Source of the DNA: Branchinecta lynchi
Lineage: Eukaryota; Arthropoda; Branchiopoda; Anostraca; Branchinectidae
DNA: 64,000 nt
Assembly: GCA_023053575.1 (NCBI GenBank)
Contig: JAKZAP010000015.1
Coordinates: 16,998,055 to 17,062,054 of the forward strand
Direction of reading: 5' to 3'
Shown here one piece after another: positions 21,896-32,370 of the stretch; positions within the stretch are counted from its first letter, which is position 1, and every line of letters starts with the position of its first letter. The position numbers and the translations under genes are program-made. The notes under the pieces are model-generated. The model saw nothing but the letters and a program-made list of their open reading frames with translations. It searched no databases and had not been told where the DNA came from.

Positions 21896-21972
21896 GAACC
21901 CATCGGCAACCTTTCTTCACTTTCATACCAGCAGCGTTTACTCTTTAGATGTCCCTGTATTCCCCTAACCAT
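21896..21972 (-). pseudogene. Diverged duplicate of the nested gene's tail exon
   Basis: On the - strand this segment encodes a tail-like stretch ending ESEERLP, matching the end of the exon at 22146-22516 (ESEERLPTYDEAV). The DNA match covers 21902-21967 against 22184-22250, in the same orientation about 280 bp away, by eye around three quarters identical. After ERLP the frame runs into unrelated sequence without the Tyr motif. It may be a decayed tandem duplication or an alternative last exon; the former is more likely. Confidence 0.4.
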
Positions 21973-22145
21973 CTTAATTGAAGGGTTGTAACTTAATTGA
22001 AACAGTGCTTACAGGAAAGTCGGGTTCTTTAAACCGAGTAATCGTTCATTTTTTGTTCTTTTCTTAACCTTTTCTTCAGTTTACTATATAGTAATAATTT
22101 GTCGGACTGGCTGTTAATAATTTTGTCGTTACATACTTCCAAGGC

Positions 22146-22516
22146 CTAATTGGTAGTTGTTTGTGTAACTGCCTCATCATATGTTGGCAGCCTTTCCTCA
22201 CTTTCATTGCCAGTCACATTTACACTTTCGATGTCTCCTGCTTGTTCCTTTGTCACCTCTAGATGAGTGGGAGCACTAGCGGTGGCATCTAGCGGCTGCC
22301 CTCCCGAACTTCTTTTTTGTTGTTGCCTCCTCTGATAGGCTACGGAACCCGCGGCAATAAAACAGACAACTCCTAAAAATAGGAGGATTGAGCCGGTGAT
22401 GATGTATTCGTCGCGGTGGTCTAGGTTCTCAAAATCTATGTCGAGCTCTGAATTGGCTCGATGTTTCGTTGCTCCATCATGGTTGACGTCAGATTTGTCC
22501 CAGTCGATGTCTGGAA
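22146..22516 (-). CDS. Nested antisense gene, terminal exon with membrane helix and PY-like tail
   Basis: Read on the - strand from an acceptor CAATTCTCAG (AG at 22518-22517) to a TAG at 22148-22146, 122 residues with no in-frame ATG, so it is invisible to start-to-stop ORF searches. Order: acidic stretch PDIDWDKSDVNHDG; hydrophobic helix YIITGSILLFLGVVCFIAAG; basic stop-transfer RRQQQKR; polar tail ending ESEERLPTYDEAVTQTTTN. LPTYDEAV resembles the L/P-P-x-Y-E/D-E-A motif in tails of small membrane proteins that bind WW-domain ubiquitin ligases (established for other proteins, inferred here). Joined to the exon at 29303-29411 it would give 159 residues with two GxxxG-rich helices. The K-family element at 22536-23495 ends about 15 bp from the acceptor and probably supplies the branch region. 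A weak duplicate of the tail lies at 21896-21972. Confidence 0.6.
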
Positions 22517-22535
22517 CTGAGAATTGACTAGTTAA

Positions 22536-23495
22536 TGTGCAACTCTTACTAGAAGTGATCTTATGACGATGGAAATGCTTTATTCAGTGTAATTTCTGCC
22601 ATTGTTCTTTTTAAGTTTCTTGCGTTCTCTCCATTATTGTTGTTGCCAGCAGGGGCGTCACGACTGGGGGGCGGGAGGGGCGAACGACCCCCCCCCCCAC
22701 CAGTACTGTTGGCCAGTCGGTAAAAAATAACCAAGTCGGCGGAAGCGCCGCGATTTTTCGTCAAAACAGTTGATTTTTTTCATGAAAACAGTCGGTTTGT
22801 CTGAAAATTGGTCGATTTTTAGTCAAAATGGTCAGTGCAGAAAAGAGTCGGTAAACATTAACAGCCAGTCGGTAAAAATTAACAGCCAGTCTGTAAATGC
22901 CTCGTCCCCCCCCAAACATTTTAGCTAGTGACGCCTCTGGTTGTCAGTAATGTTCTTTTTTTTCCTTTTCTTTCTTTGTTCTTTTTCTTCGTCTATATAT
23001 AATTATTCTGTCTTTTTTGTACATTTGTGCACTATGATGGGCAATAAATCTATTATTATTATTAGGAGTATTTTTTTCCAAAATACACTACTTCTATGTG
23101 AAATCAGTGATTTTCTTGTTAGCGCTTGTCGAATCTATCCAGCCTTTCCGCTCTCCGACGCTGCGGCTGGATGCGAAACATTTGAAAACTTAACGCTCCA
23201 TGTTTAAAAAGTGGGAAAACCAAGCAAAAAAATGTTCAAAATAGATGACAGACTTGATGGCCTACAATGTCTTTCAAAATGAAAAACAATGCTTTGAAGC
23301 TTGTCGTGCTTATGCGTGAAAGACTTGTCGGTGGATCTTGAAGCTTTCGGTTGCGAAGTTCGCGTTGCGTGACAAGCAAAACTCGACTCTGCCGATAACG
23401 CGCTAAAAAGTCATATCGAAAACAAAACAGTGGCGATTTCAGAAGCTTATAATTCTAGGGATAATATAAAATGCATAATAAGCAGTAAAGCCCCT
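22536..23495 (+). mobile_element. K-family element interrupted by a retroposon carrying a hAT-like element
   Basis: TTAA (22532-22535) precedes TGTGCAACTCTTACTAGAAG; the rest of K resumes at about 23066 (TTTCCAAAATACACTACTTC) and ends at TTAA 23496-23499. Between them lies a retroposon 3' piece (about 22577-23065) with an ATT tail (23051-23062), and inside that the element at 22650-22939. The left K end is about 15 bp from the acceptor of the nested antisense gene. Confidence 0.7.
22650..22939. mobile_element. hAT-like non-autonomous element with 8-bp duplication
   Basis: Ends CAGGGGCGTCACGACT and AGCTAGTGACGCCTCTG. GTTGCCAG (22642-22649) and GTTGTCAG (22940-22947) flank it. 290 bp, no coding, interior with repeated CAGTCGGTAAAAATTAAC. 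The ends and duplication length are those of hAT elements. Confidence 0.75.
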
Positions 23496-23535
23496 TTAAA
23501 GTTAACCGGAATAAATAGCTATTTAGCCGCCATTA

Positions 23536-24330
23536 TAATAATAATAATAGTTGTATTCAAAGCCAAAGGCCATATACAAGAAAATACATATAAAACAACA
23601 AAACAAAATAAGTTTACATGAACTAAACTTCGCCATCCCTCTCTCGAATTTTCACCACACCATCAACAAGTCTGCAAATTTTACATATAACGCTTGGCGT
23701 CGTGCTCTTTAAGATGTCAGGAAGTAACAAAACCTCACCTCCCAATAATTCCCTTCTTAACGCAGAAAGCTCTGGACACCGGCACAGGACATGGACCAAA
23801 TCATCAACTCCATTACCACATAGAGGACAAGCACACCCGGATGGCTGGTCTTCATCTTTTCTATTCAAAAAATAACTATGTCTGTGCACTGATAGACAGT
23901 TGGCCCGCAACTGGATCCAATACCGCAAATATGACTGGGGCAAATTTAACTTAAAATATACCTCTTCACCAAATACTTCTTTTACTTTTCCATAATATTT
24001 CAATGTCCCTGACCTACTAGGTCTCGAAATTTAGCTCTGAATCTGCATCTTCTTATCCGCTCTGAGGAAGAAAGGTCGCAAACAAGACGTCGCCAAGCTC
24101 GAATTACATAACGTCGGAATTGACCCACAAAATATTTAAAGGTAATTTCTGTGTAGGCTAGTTTAATCTTGATGACGTAGGCCATAGTTTGGACTTGACA
24201 TAAATTTTTAGGGCAATTTAGAGGTTCTGTAATTGGATGTCGGCAATCCCTCCTGTAGTCTGTCATTGCGAAACAAAACAGGAAGCTATCTCGAACACCC
24301 GTATTCGCCACATTCTAGTTTAGCGCTTCC
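23536..24330 (-). mobile_element. 5'-truncated LINE, C-terminal zinc region and (ATT)n tail
   Basis: - strand: SERIRRCRFRAKFRDLVGQG, then VYFKLNLPQSYLRYWIQLRA and CACPLCGNGVDDLVHVLCRC, a CxxC...H...C knuckle typical of LINE polymerase C-termini. The 3' end has TTATTATTATTAT (23537-23549 complement). One frameshift near 24000. Confidence 0.7.
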
Positions 24331-25211
24331 AAGCGGCCAAATTTCTGAACCCTCCATTGTTTCATTATCAGCACTTGCAACATATAGAGTAGAATAAATT
24401 CACAAGTTGAGAAAATCTGTTTTCTGAGCAATGGAAGTTTTGCACTGTCTTTGGAGTAGAGAGTTAAAGCTATCACGTTCAGCTCATTCCTTTACGGATT
24501 CGTATTTTACTATCTCCATCGAATTCCCTCGTTCCCTCGTAAGTGGAGGGATACCTATGACATCGCAAAAGTTGTCCGTCTGTCTGTCCGCACGATGACA
24601 CTCGAGGGGATTGAGATATGCTGATGAAACTTGGTGGGAGAATCCTTTGGTCAAAGTACAGGTCAAATTGGAAGATGGGCTCTGTAGCCCTATATTTGAG
24701 GGTGTAGGAGGGGTTTCAAATTAAGGAGCAAACAAAAATCTTTTTGAAAGCTATTGAGATAGTTGATTTAGGGGTAAGGAGACATGCTGAATCCGAATAT
24801 GAAAGATAGTTTGTCACCGGAGAAGTAGTTCACCTGGAATCCGGTAAAACCGGACAGAAAATTTGTTAACCAATTTTCGGCTCTAGCAGTCCCTCCCCTC
24901 TCTTCACACTAGTATAGCTCTGTGCATGTTTTTCAAGCTTAGCAAAAGGATTCATTAGCAAAGTACAGGTCAAGTTCGTAGATGGGTCCTATATTTAGAG
25001 GCAGAGTACAGGTCAAGAGGCAAAGTACAGGTCAAGTTCGTAGATGGCTCCTATATCTAGATGCAGAGCAGGGTTTTGAATTTACGGTAAAAACATGTAT
25101 GTTTTATGAGCTAATAAGAAATTCGTTGAAGGGGTAAGGAGGTCTGCTGAATCCATATCTGAACTCTGGCTCCTGTTCCGCGTTCTGTGTTCACAGTTGT
25201 CTGGTTTGTGT
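24331..25211. mobile_element. Type-1 element fragments
   Basis: 24541-24880 matches the type-1 element without its palindromic tip (AAGTGGAGGGATACCTATGA, GATGAAACTTGG, GACATGCTGAATCCGAATAT). 24960-25160 repeats AAAGTACAGGTCAAGTTCGT twice with related sequence. Orientation +. Confidence 0.55.
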
Positions 25212-27018
25212 AAAAAACGGTATTTATTTATTTTTTATTTTATTTTATTTAACTTCGACTACGGCTTCTAGAGCCAGTACTCATACAGCACATAAAAACA
25301 ACAACAAAATACATTTAAGATTGCAAGCTTTCTACGCAACACGCGTAAAGTTCGCGGTTCCAGACTAACCACACAGGCAACGTCAGTCTCATATGGGCAC
25401 TCGAAAGAAACACGAGCATGGGGTTTCGAGAGCGAAGAATTCGGGTCTGGAGAGAAAAGATAGCCCGACGCCGAATTTCCCCGAAAGAAGCAAGGCCCTC
25501 ACCCACAAACATGCCAGACGCACTACAGTTCCATTCAAGTCAGTGTAGCCACCGGTAAGAGTTGTTATATAAAACCCGAAATGTATCTAGACACTTAACT
25601 CTCGTGTTACACACCAGTGACAAACAGTACAGCGGAGTACAGTAAGCTCTGAAAAGAAAAGTCTTAACAGAAGCCTCACATCTACCAAACCTCCGAATTA
25701 ATATATTGGCCCTCACAGATAGTGATCTAGAGAGCGCAGCAACGTGAGGCTCATCAGACATAGAAGGAATAAAAGTGAAGCCCAAATACTTGAAAGTTTG
25801 CACAAAAACTAGTACCTCACCAGACAAAATAACATCGGGGATGTAACGTAGTTGAAGACTTTTCGGGATAAACGCCATACAAACCGTCTTTTTCGTGTTG
25901 AAAAGAATATCATTTGCTTTCGCAAATTCATCACACACTTGAAGAAGCTTATTGAGCGCGAATACTGTGGGGGCTAGTATGGCTAGGTAGCTTAAGTTGT
26001 TGAAACACACACCTTGTACGGAACAACCCACTCCAAGGCTAGCCAACCGCTCATTCAACTCATCAACATATAAATTATACAATAATGGAGAAAGAACCCC
26101 AACTTGCCTAACACCATTAAGGACAGAAAAAGGATGGCTAAGAACACCGCTCCATCTAACTTGAAACCTTTGGGTATCAAACCATGCACCAAGGGTGCCA
26201 ATAAAACGTGAGTCAGTACCCCGCGAGACCATCTTTTTCAGAAGCTTCTCATGGTTAACCCTGTCAAAAGCAGCCTTAGCATCCAGAAAGCAAACAAACA
26301 CAGGGGTTGCAAACAGCCAAAAATACTGGATAACTGCTTTAAGGACAAAAACCCAAAATTCAGTCGACGATTTCTCTTAAAACCCAAATTGGAAGTACGA
26401 TGAATCCAGTTGCTACTGCAGTGCCGCATGCATAAATCGCTCAAAAACCTTTGATACCGTAGCAGCTAAAGCGATGGGTCGATAGTTACTGAGTGACGTC
26501 ATGTTCCCAGAACTAGACTTCGGCACAGGGACAAGACATACCTCAACAAGAGCCTGCGGTACAAAATGATTGTTAAGAAAACCATTAAAGAGCAGCGACA
26601 GGATACAGGTCAAGGATGCTCCTACAAACTTTAGATGGTTTGCCGTAATTCCGTCTAAACCTCCAGACTTACTACCAGAAAGCCCAGATATCGCACGACT
26701 CACGGTGTCAAGCGAGATCAGCTGCTCTCCAGGAGTCTGAAGGGACTGGGAAAATGCCTCCACTCCAACACTACCAACATCAGATTTAACAGAAGAAAAT
26801 ACATCACAAAAATGACCACACCACAGTTCAGCAATAGCAACTGGCCCAATAGCACAACCCACTCGGTTCGTCGCTTTTGGCGCATTTTGGGACTTCGAAA
26901 CAAGTCTCCAAAACAACCTAAACTTTGACGATCCGAGTTTTTCGGCAAGCGCAGTCAACTTCAGCGTGTCCGTATTTTTCTTACACCACCGAAGCGCATT
27001 CCGGTATTTACTATTTAA

Positions 27019-27687
27019 AGTTCAAAGGGCACATCAAACTATCCCAACCCCACTCTGCAACAACCTAGTAACAATGCTTACCCCCTAGATCAGCAGCTTT
27101 TTCAACAGTTTCCTCTCTGTGATATTTCAAAGCGTAATTTTTTCGGCCAGTACATTCTCAATTTACTAGCTTGGACAAAGATAAAAGTGATGTTTCTTAT
27201 AATACTTAGTAAATCTTTATTTTATACATAAATCAGCTTGTATAATTCAGATTTTAATAGGCAATTTGTTTTTGAATGATTTTTGTAGCTATGTTTTTTT
27301 TATAAGCTTATTGCATATTCTGGTACATTTTATAAAGCAAGGTAATCAAGCTTCACAACACTATTCCAGAAAGAAAAACTTTTAATAGGCACTTTAAGCC
27401 ATGGAACTTAAGATGAAACACTAGAACAGTCAAGTAAACTGCATCCGCGGCTTAACTTTGGTGACATCTCAAATATATCCTTTTCTATCAAGCATTGCTG
27501 GGAGTTTTTGAATTACCTGCCACGATATCCCAGATGCTAATATCTGGAACGCCGAAATGCCAGAGAGGTAAAGACAAGGGATAACAAGAAAACGGTTGAT
27601 TTTCGTAGCGCCTTTTAAAGGAAGTCGGAAATGTTTATTTGTGAAGCATTTAATACGAAGTAAAGCATTAGAAGTGTCCATTGTGCT
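27019..27687. mobile_element. T element with proven TTAA target, inside the LINE
   Basis: AGTTCAAAGGGCACAT ... GTCCATTGTGCT between TTAA at 27015-27018 and 27688-27691. On the - strand the LINE frame reads TLRKSL up to the TTAA and NSKYRNALRW after it, so one TTAA copy is exactly what insertion added. It carries an ORF of 70 codons (27681-27469, - strand: MDTSNALLRIKCFTNKHFRL...) starting inside the terminal repeat and shared with the copy at 44605-45266. Confidence 0.85.
27469..27681 (-). CDS. T-element ORF, copy 1 (unknown protein)
   Basis: A 70-codon frame beginning MDTSNALLRIKCFTNKHFRL and containing NRFLVIPCLYLSGISAFQIL. The corresponding frame of the other T copy (44611-44808) agrees over about 58 residues with roughly ten differences and no gap. 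It could be the truncated N-terminus of a lost transposase or a chance open frame in a young family. No domain recognised. Confidence 0.3.
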   Translation of the reverse strand: MDTSNALLRIKCFTNKHFRLPLKGATKINRFLVIPCLYLSGISAFQILASGISWQVIQKLPAMLDRKGYI

Positions 27688-29302
27688 TTAACGACTTTCT
27701 AAGTGTATCAAATTGATCCCCAGGAATTCTAGCATTCCCGACCCACGATATAAAAGCTCTCTTGGCAGCTCCATAAAGGGTCCGCACAAACCGATTCCAT
27801 CCCCGAATGACGCCGTAATCCTGAACTCGACTACGCGCAGGAGGGAACGGACGGAAGGCTTTCACACGCAGCCAGTATTAGTATCGACAGAACAATCAAA
27901 TACAACTTTTCAAGACTACTACGATGGTCAGGGTTATTACATGCATGGGATTTACAAGAGAAGATGGAAGGGATATCCAAACCACAAATTCTCCGCTCTA
28001 CATCAGCTGTATACGACGCAAGCTGAGCCTTTCTAGCCGCAACGAGTCCACACGGGGTACAGCCTTCGGTATAGAAAGTGGCAACGTAACCGCAGCAGGG
28101 ATGGTAGACATCCGGCAAGACATATCAAAACTAATCGGGAAGTGGTCAGACCCGAAAATATCATATCTCACACTCATATTACTCAACAATAGAGGAAAAG
28201 AATTAGAACTTAACACGTGATCCAACCAAGACGTATTACCAGATTGGCCCATGTAAGTGAAAGTCGAACTTTCAAGAAGCGCTTGGTCAGAAATCATCAT
28301 ATCATTCACAGCCGTATATTCCACCAGTTCATTACTAAAGAGCGTCTCTTTAGATAAATTCGCGTTGAAATCACCAAGGAAGCACACGTTCCCGAATTCA
28401 AATGTTAACGCAAGGAGCTTACCTAAATACAGAGAAAACTCAGGAAGCCTTCAGAGCATACATGCATATACATGTTAACAAATAAATATTTAATACAACC
28501 AAGATCCAAACACACTTTCTGTAACCTGTCATCTGCCAGTATAGGGAACGACACGGACGAACTTCACCCCTTCCGACACAAACAGGCCAGCCCTCCTTCA
28601 GGCCTGCCACGTAACAACCCATCTGCAGTACGTGTGGCACACATTCCAAAAGCAATAAACTCAGGATGTATGAAGCTTAAGTACGGTTGATCAAAATCAA
28701 ACAGCATCGTTTCTTGTAGGAAAATAATGTCATTATCATCACATAGGGCTCTCACTGCCATCACGTTACGCTTAATTGAATGGCAATTAAATGACGCAAC
28801 ACGAATATTAGCCATTACGTACTAGGGCAAATACCTCTCCCAGTTGCTATGGGCGCAGGATGGGGGTTATTTATACTTTTGAATCCAGCTTTTCCTCCAA
28901 GCTTCTGCAATTCTTTCTTTTCTATCTGCGAATCTCTGCAGTTTTCTGTCTGAACAGTGATAAAACATGCCAGGAGAGTAAGTTCCGTCTTTTACAAAAC
29001 AGACGACGGAACACGGAACAGCGTACAAACACGGGAAAATGAGAAACAGCGTGTTCCGTGTTTTGACAAGATCGGGAAAAATATAAAACAAAGAGAAAAG
29101 AGCGAACAGAACAGAGACAAAAAACGCAACTAATGTATTCCGACCCAAGATTACAAAAAAATTATGGTGGCTTTTCAGTTAAACTTTAAATTAGGAGCTA
29201 TAGCCACGTATTGGTTTTTGGATATGTCCTTCGGCTTGGATACATATATACACAAATGTCTATCCCCAGATGGTCTGATAACAGAAAATTAAATTCACTT
29301 AC

Positions 29303-29411
29303 AATTAGGCTTAGAAGCACCTTCTACCACCAGTGTTGTCCCTGCTATGCAAAGTGCTGCTCCCCCGCCAAGAAGGATTACAAGCAAACCAATGTAAAAC
29401 GAACGCTTCAT
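29303..29411 (-). CDS. Nested antisense gene, first coding exon (small two-pass membrane protein)
   Basis: ATG at 29411 (- strand) opens MKRSFYIGLLVILLGGGAAL followed by CIAGTTLVVEGASKPN, then a consensus donor GTAAGTG (read on the - strand from 29302). The 36 residues form a short basic start and one hydrophobic helix (residues about 6-29), a signal anchor or first membrane segment. The exon leaves in phase 1, which fits the phase of the exon at 22146-22516. The gene lies wholly inside the alpha-adaptin intron at 16517-38447, on the opposite strand. About 60 bp upstream there is an inverted pair of GATA motifs (29473-29486). No transposon similarity was seen in this exon. I do not recognise the family; the two-exon model is inferred from phase, strand and composition. 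Confidence 0.55.
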
Positions 29412-29560
29412 TCTCCTAAAGAGCGCAATAGATGACGAGAAAATTACTGGGAGTTAAATGAGCCCAGTTGTTGATAAGAATTTATCTTTGCACGTCTTGA
29501 TTAATTAGAATTCTAATTCCGAAGATTCAAGTTGAGTCATTTCACCGTCTTGAATCAGTC
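29412..29560 (-). promoter_or_regulatory. Possible upstream region of the nested antisense gene
   Basis: The 150 bp upstream of the ATG at 29411 (- strand) are AT-rich, without an obvious TATA box. They contain GATAAGAATTTATC at 29473-29486, two GATA motifs facing each other. This is only a candidate regulatory site; such short motifs arise by chance. Confidence 0.15.
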
Positions 29561-29569
29561 CGTGTTTGC

Positions 29570-30185
29570 GGAGAGTGAATCTTTCAAACTGAAGAGTAGA
29601 TGTACAAACAGACAACTTATCAGGCAATTCACAAACAGTTACATAAATATGAAGGAACTGACCAAGACTGCAATATCAGCTTTCATAGCTAGCCTTGCGA
29701 ATCATGTTCAAAAATTGGGTTGTGGAACCCTAAAAGTCGATTTGTAAAATGAACTTTTTATCATCTATCATCCACCTACTTGACCTACAATCAGAAACAC
29801 ACAAAGGGTTATTGGTCAACGTTCATTTTGTTACCGTACATGCCAGGGCATGGAACGGTTTACCTGAGGAGACTGTTTCTCAACCAAATTTACTCTCGTT
29901 TAAAGTCCTAATCCAAACATTCCGTTTACCTTTTCTTAGTTATCGCATGCCACAGGGTTATTTTGAATTGAACGCGATTGCCGGGTTGCTGTTTCAGCTC
30001 GAGAAAAAACCCATGCCGAAAGTCTTCTTTTCTAGATGACGAGATTTTCCAGGATTGATTAGCAAAGAATTATAAGACCTAATTGATAATTTTTGTATGG
30101 CTTCAGAGGTACCACACTGGTCTTAGTTTTTAATGTATTTGTATTTGTAATAAACAGTTGAAGCATTAGATGGAAATTATTATTT
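29570..30185 (+). mobile_element. LINE C-terminal fragment
   Basis: The + strand frame at 29749-30039 contains FVTVHARAWNGLPEETVSQP and NLLSFKVLIQTFRL, the end signature of CR1/jockey-like LINE polymerases. The 3' end is near the ATTATTATT at 30176-30185. The frame just upstream (29532-29747) is probably unrelated or frameshifted. Confidence 0.55.
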
Positions 30186-30755
30186 TGACTCTTCGCTCCC
30201 TACTTGCCATAACAGCTGTCCGGGATAATCGGCTGAGATTTAGTCCAGACGGAGTTATTTCAAACCTAGGAAATTTGGCGGATTTTTTTTAATTTGCTCT
30301 CTGGTCTACGGTGTTTTAGTGGTTTTAAACATTCATAGTGACAGTAGGGATGGTTAGCATTGTGTATGTGGTAGAAATACCATTTCTTGTGGACCGCTTC
30401 AAGCAACCTCTTGATGGTACGCAGTTTAGTTGCAGCGCCTATGTGAATCCTTTTTCATGTAGGCTATATTCGTTGTTCATTGTAAAGTGCAGTGAGTGTT
30501 TCGTAAGGAGATAAGCTTCGGCTTAACCTCTTTTTCTATTAATACATAAATAAATAAATAAAAAGAAAATATTTTCTTCAAATATTGGGAACTTCTAATA
30601 GGGGGAAAGTGTAATTTCCCTTTTCTTGTGTAGTGAAAGACGCAAAATAATGAATAAACAGAAAAATAACTAAACATGTTTTCATTCTTTAAATACGCTT
30701 TTAACACTGTGGCATACAAGTTTGACATCTATGCGAAACTGGCTCTTGAATAAAG
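30186..30755. other. Intron without recognised content
   Basis: Only an ATAAATAA run (30540-30562) stands out. Confidence 0.3.
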
Positions 30756-30759
30756 TTTA

Positions 30760-31190
30760 ATTAAAAGCCAACTTATTTTTGTGTCATTTAATTGAACACA
30801 CTGAATTATTTGGATTCTGCAAAGGGATTTTTTTTTATTTTCCACTACCTGCTTTAGTTATGACGTTCAGAATATCTGCGGCCGTCCACACAACGTAAAT
30901 TCTACTATGACGCGGGAAACTTTTATCTCAACACAAACGCGGTTTTTCAGTACTCAGTGGTGAAGATTGCTTAGTGCCTGAAAAAAACCCATAAATGTTT
31001 CTCGTAAGGCATATAACAAAAATACAAGCGCATAGAGGTACCGCAAATCACAGGGAAATTCCACTATTTCAAAATCGATTATTCGTGAATAGAGGAACAA
31101 CGAAGTAACACCTTTCCAACGGGTCTGGACAATTAAGTGAATAAGTGATGGGTAACTAGATTGTCCTATCCCAGCCCTTTCTGGTTAAAC
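30760..31190 (+). mobile_element. M-family element, simple copy
   Basis: TTAATTAAAAGCCAACTTAT at the left; right end TATCCCAGCCCTTTCTGG then TTAA (31187-31190). Uninterrupted, about 430 bp, non-coding; it serves as reference for the nested copy at 16641-18561. Confidence 0.7.
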
Positions 31191-31599
31191 TAAACTAAGG
31201 AATTCTGAATTTAAACTGACATGCTCGTAATTATCTTTGTTATCGGATTGTATTTTAAAATTGTAACGTATATGTGATTATTGATCATGTTTATGTTTAT
31301 TATTTATGTTGATCATGTATGACGATCCTCCACTGTTTTGTAAAAAGATAACATGGAATCAAACGAATTAGAAAATTAAAGTGGCTAAGAATGTCGTGGG
31401 CTGGGCAGGGTCATTATTTTACCATCCAAAATCTCGGGTTCCAGCTAACCCCCCCCCCCCCCCGCCACCCCCCCCCCCCCCCCCCCCCCCGGTACCAAAA
31501 CCCCCCGGGGAACCCCCACTACCAAAAAACCCCGGGTACCAACCCCCCCCCCCCCCCCGGCGAAAACCCCCGAATCCCTTTACATTTAATACGAATGTA

Positions 31600-31850
31600 A
31601 CAAGTGTAAGAATAAGCTTGTGCGTGCACAAAGGGTATGTATATGTGAAGCAAAAAGTGCTGGCTGGATGTGTTCTTAGTTTTGAATGTGTTAAGCGTAG
31701 GCAGAACAAATTTAGACAACGGAGGGGAGTGTAAAGCGAAGGTGAAGGTTGATGGTGACAGAGTAATTGCTAAACACACGCATTCACCTGAAGCTGTGGT
31801 CAGTGAGGTGTTAAAAGTGAAAGATCAAAACCCGTGCCACTCAGTGTAAC
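31600..31850 (+). pseudogene. FLYWCH-type zinc-finger relic, probably of a transposase
   Basis: Frame 1 (to 31731) reads LCVHKGYVYVKQKVLAG and FECVKRRQNKFRQRR. After a one-base shift it continues GECKAKVKVDGDRVIAKHTH and SPEAVVSEVLKVKD. The order aromatic-Y-Y, C, C(KAK), H-x-H with spacing fits FLYWCH/WRKY-GCM1 fingers, which occur at the N-terminus of Mutator-like transposases and in some host proteins. The frameshift and absence of a transposase core make it a fossil. The family call rests on motif order only. Confidence 0.5.
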
Positions 31851-31928
31851 GCCTCCCCCCCCCCCCCAGGAAATCCTTTCCCAATTATTTCCCCTTCTTG
31901 CCGAGGAAGCTGCAGTTATTTGCCGTTA

Positions 31929-32190
31929 GTTTTTGGGATCCCAAAACGTAAGTGGCGGGATATCTATGACATCGCAAAAGTTGTCCGACTGTGCGCACTA
32001 TGACTTTCGACAGGAATGAGATATTTTGATGAAACTTGGTGTGAGGATTCTTAGGGCCAAGAGTAAGGTCGAGCTCGTAGATTGGATCTGTAGCCCTACA
32101 TTTAGGGATGGGGGAGGGGTTTTAAGTAAGGGGCAAATGAAATATTTTAGTCCCATCGAAACCTTTGGTCTTGTTCTTGTTGTATCAGAA
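31929..32190 (+). mobile_element. Type-1 element fragment
   Basis: Starts TTTTTGGGATCCCAAAACG, then TCTATGACATCGCAAAAGTT and GATGAAACTTGGTGTGAGG, as in the copy at 8106. Inserted in the foldback above. Confidence 0.7.
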
Positions 32191-32370
32191 GTCCCCTTGA
32201 CTGACTAAGATCGCGGGAAGTCAATTTAAATGGTTTGTATTCGTATTAAATGTAAAGGATTCGGGGTCGTCGGGTGGTTTTTGGTACCGGGTTTTTTTAG
32301 CCGGGGGGATTTTCGCCGGGGGGGGGGGGGGGGTCGCCTGGCGGTTCTCGCCTAGACCCCAAAATCTCAA

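Larger units (their letters stand above)
25212..28850 (-). mobile_element. Most complete LINE: endonuclease plus reverse transcriptase, degenerate
   Basis: Read on the - strand. The APE-type endonuclease begins near 28815 with IRVASFNCHSIKRN and IIFLQET, and continues with CFLGDFNANLS, TSWLDHVL and SDHFPISF to about 28050. After a linker interrupted by the T element (27019-27687), the polymerase N-terminus (26958-26413: SGLDGITANHLKFVG-like, NYRPIALAATVSKVFERFMH) is followed by the palm (26301-25540: CFLDAKAAFDRVNHEKLL, GVRQVGVLSPLLYNLYVDEL). The expected YADD is replaced by SYLAILAP, so the catalytic aspartates are lost. Frameshifts occur near 28500, 27900 and 26400. The 3' tail is (TAAAA)n-like at about 25222-25250. 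Jockey/CR1-like; not functional. Confidence 0.8.
31430..32370. mobile_element. C/G-rich foldback element carrying a FLYWCH-like relic
   Basis: The left arm ends CGAATCCCTTTACATTTAAT (31571-31590) and the right arm begins ATTAAATGTAAAGGATTCGG (32245-32264). Both are followed or preceded by long C or G tracts with GGTACC palindromes. It encloses the zinc-finger relic at 31600-31850 and a type-1 fragment. The open frames from the C tracts are artefacts. Confidence 0.5.

Noticed and set aside
31381..31734. Proline- or glycine-rich proteins from the C/G tracts
   Set aside because: They are translations of homopolymer tracts on both strands; only the FLYWCH-like part has any support.
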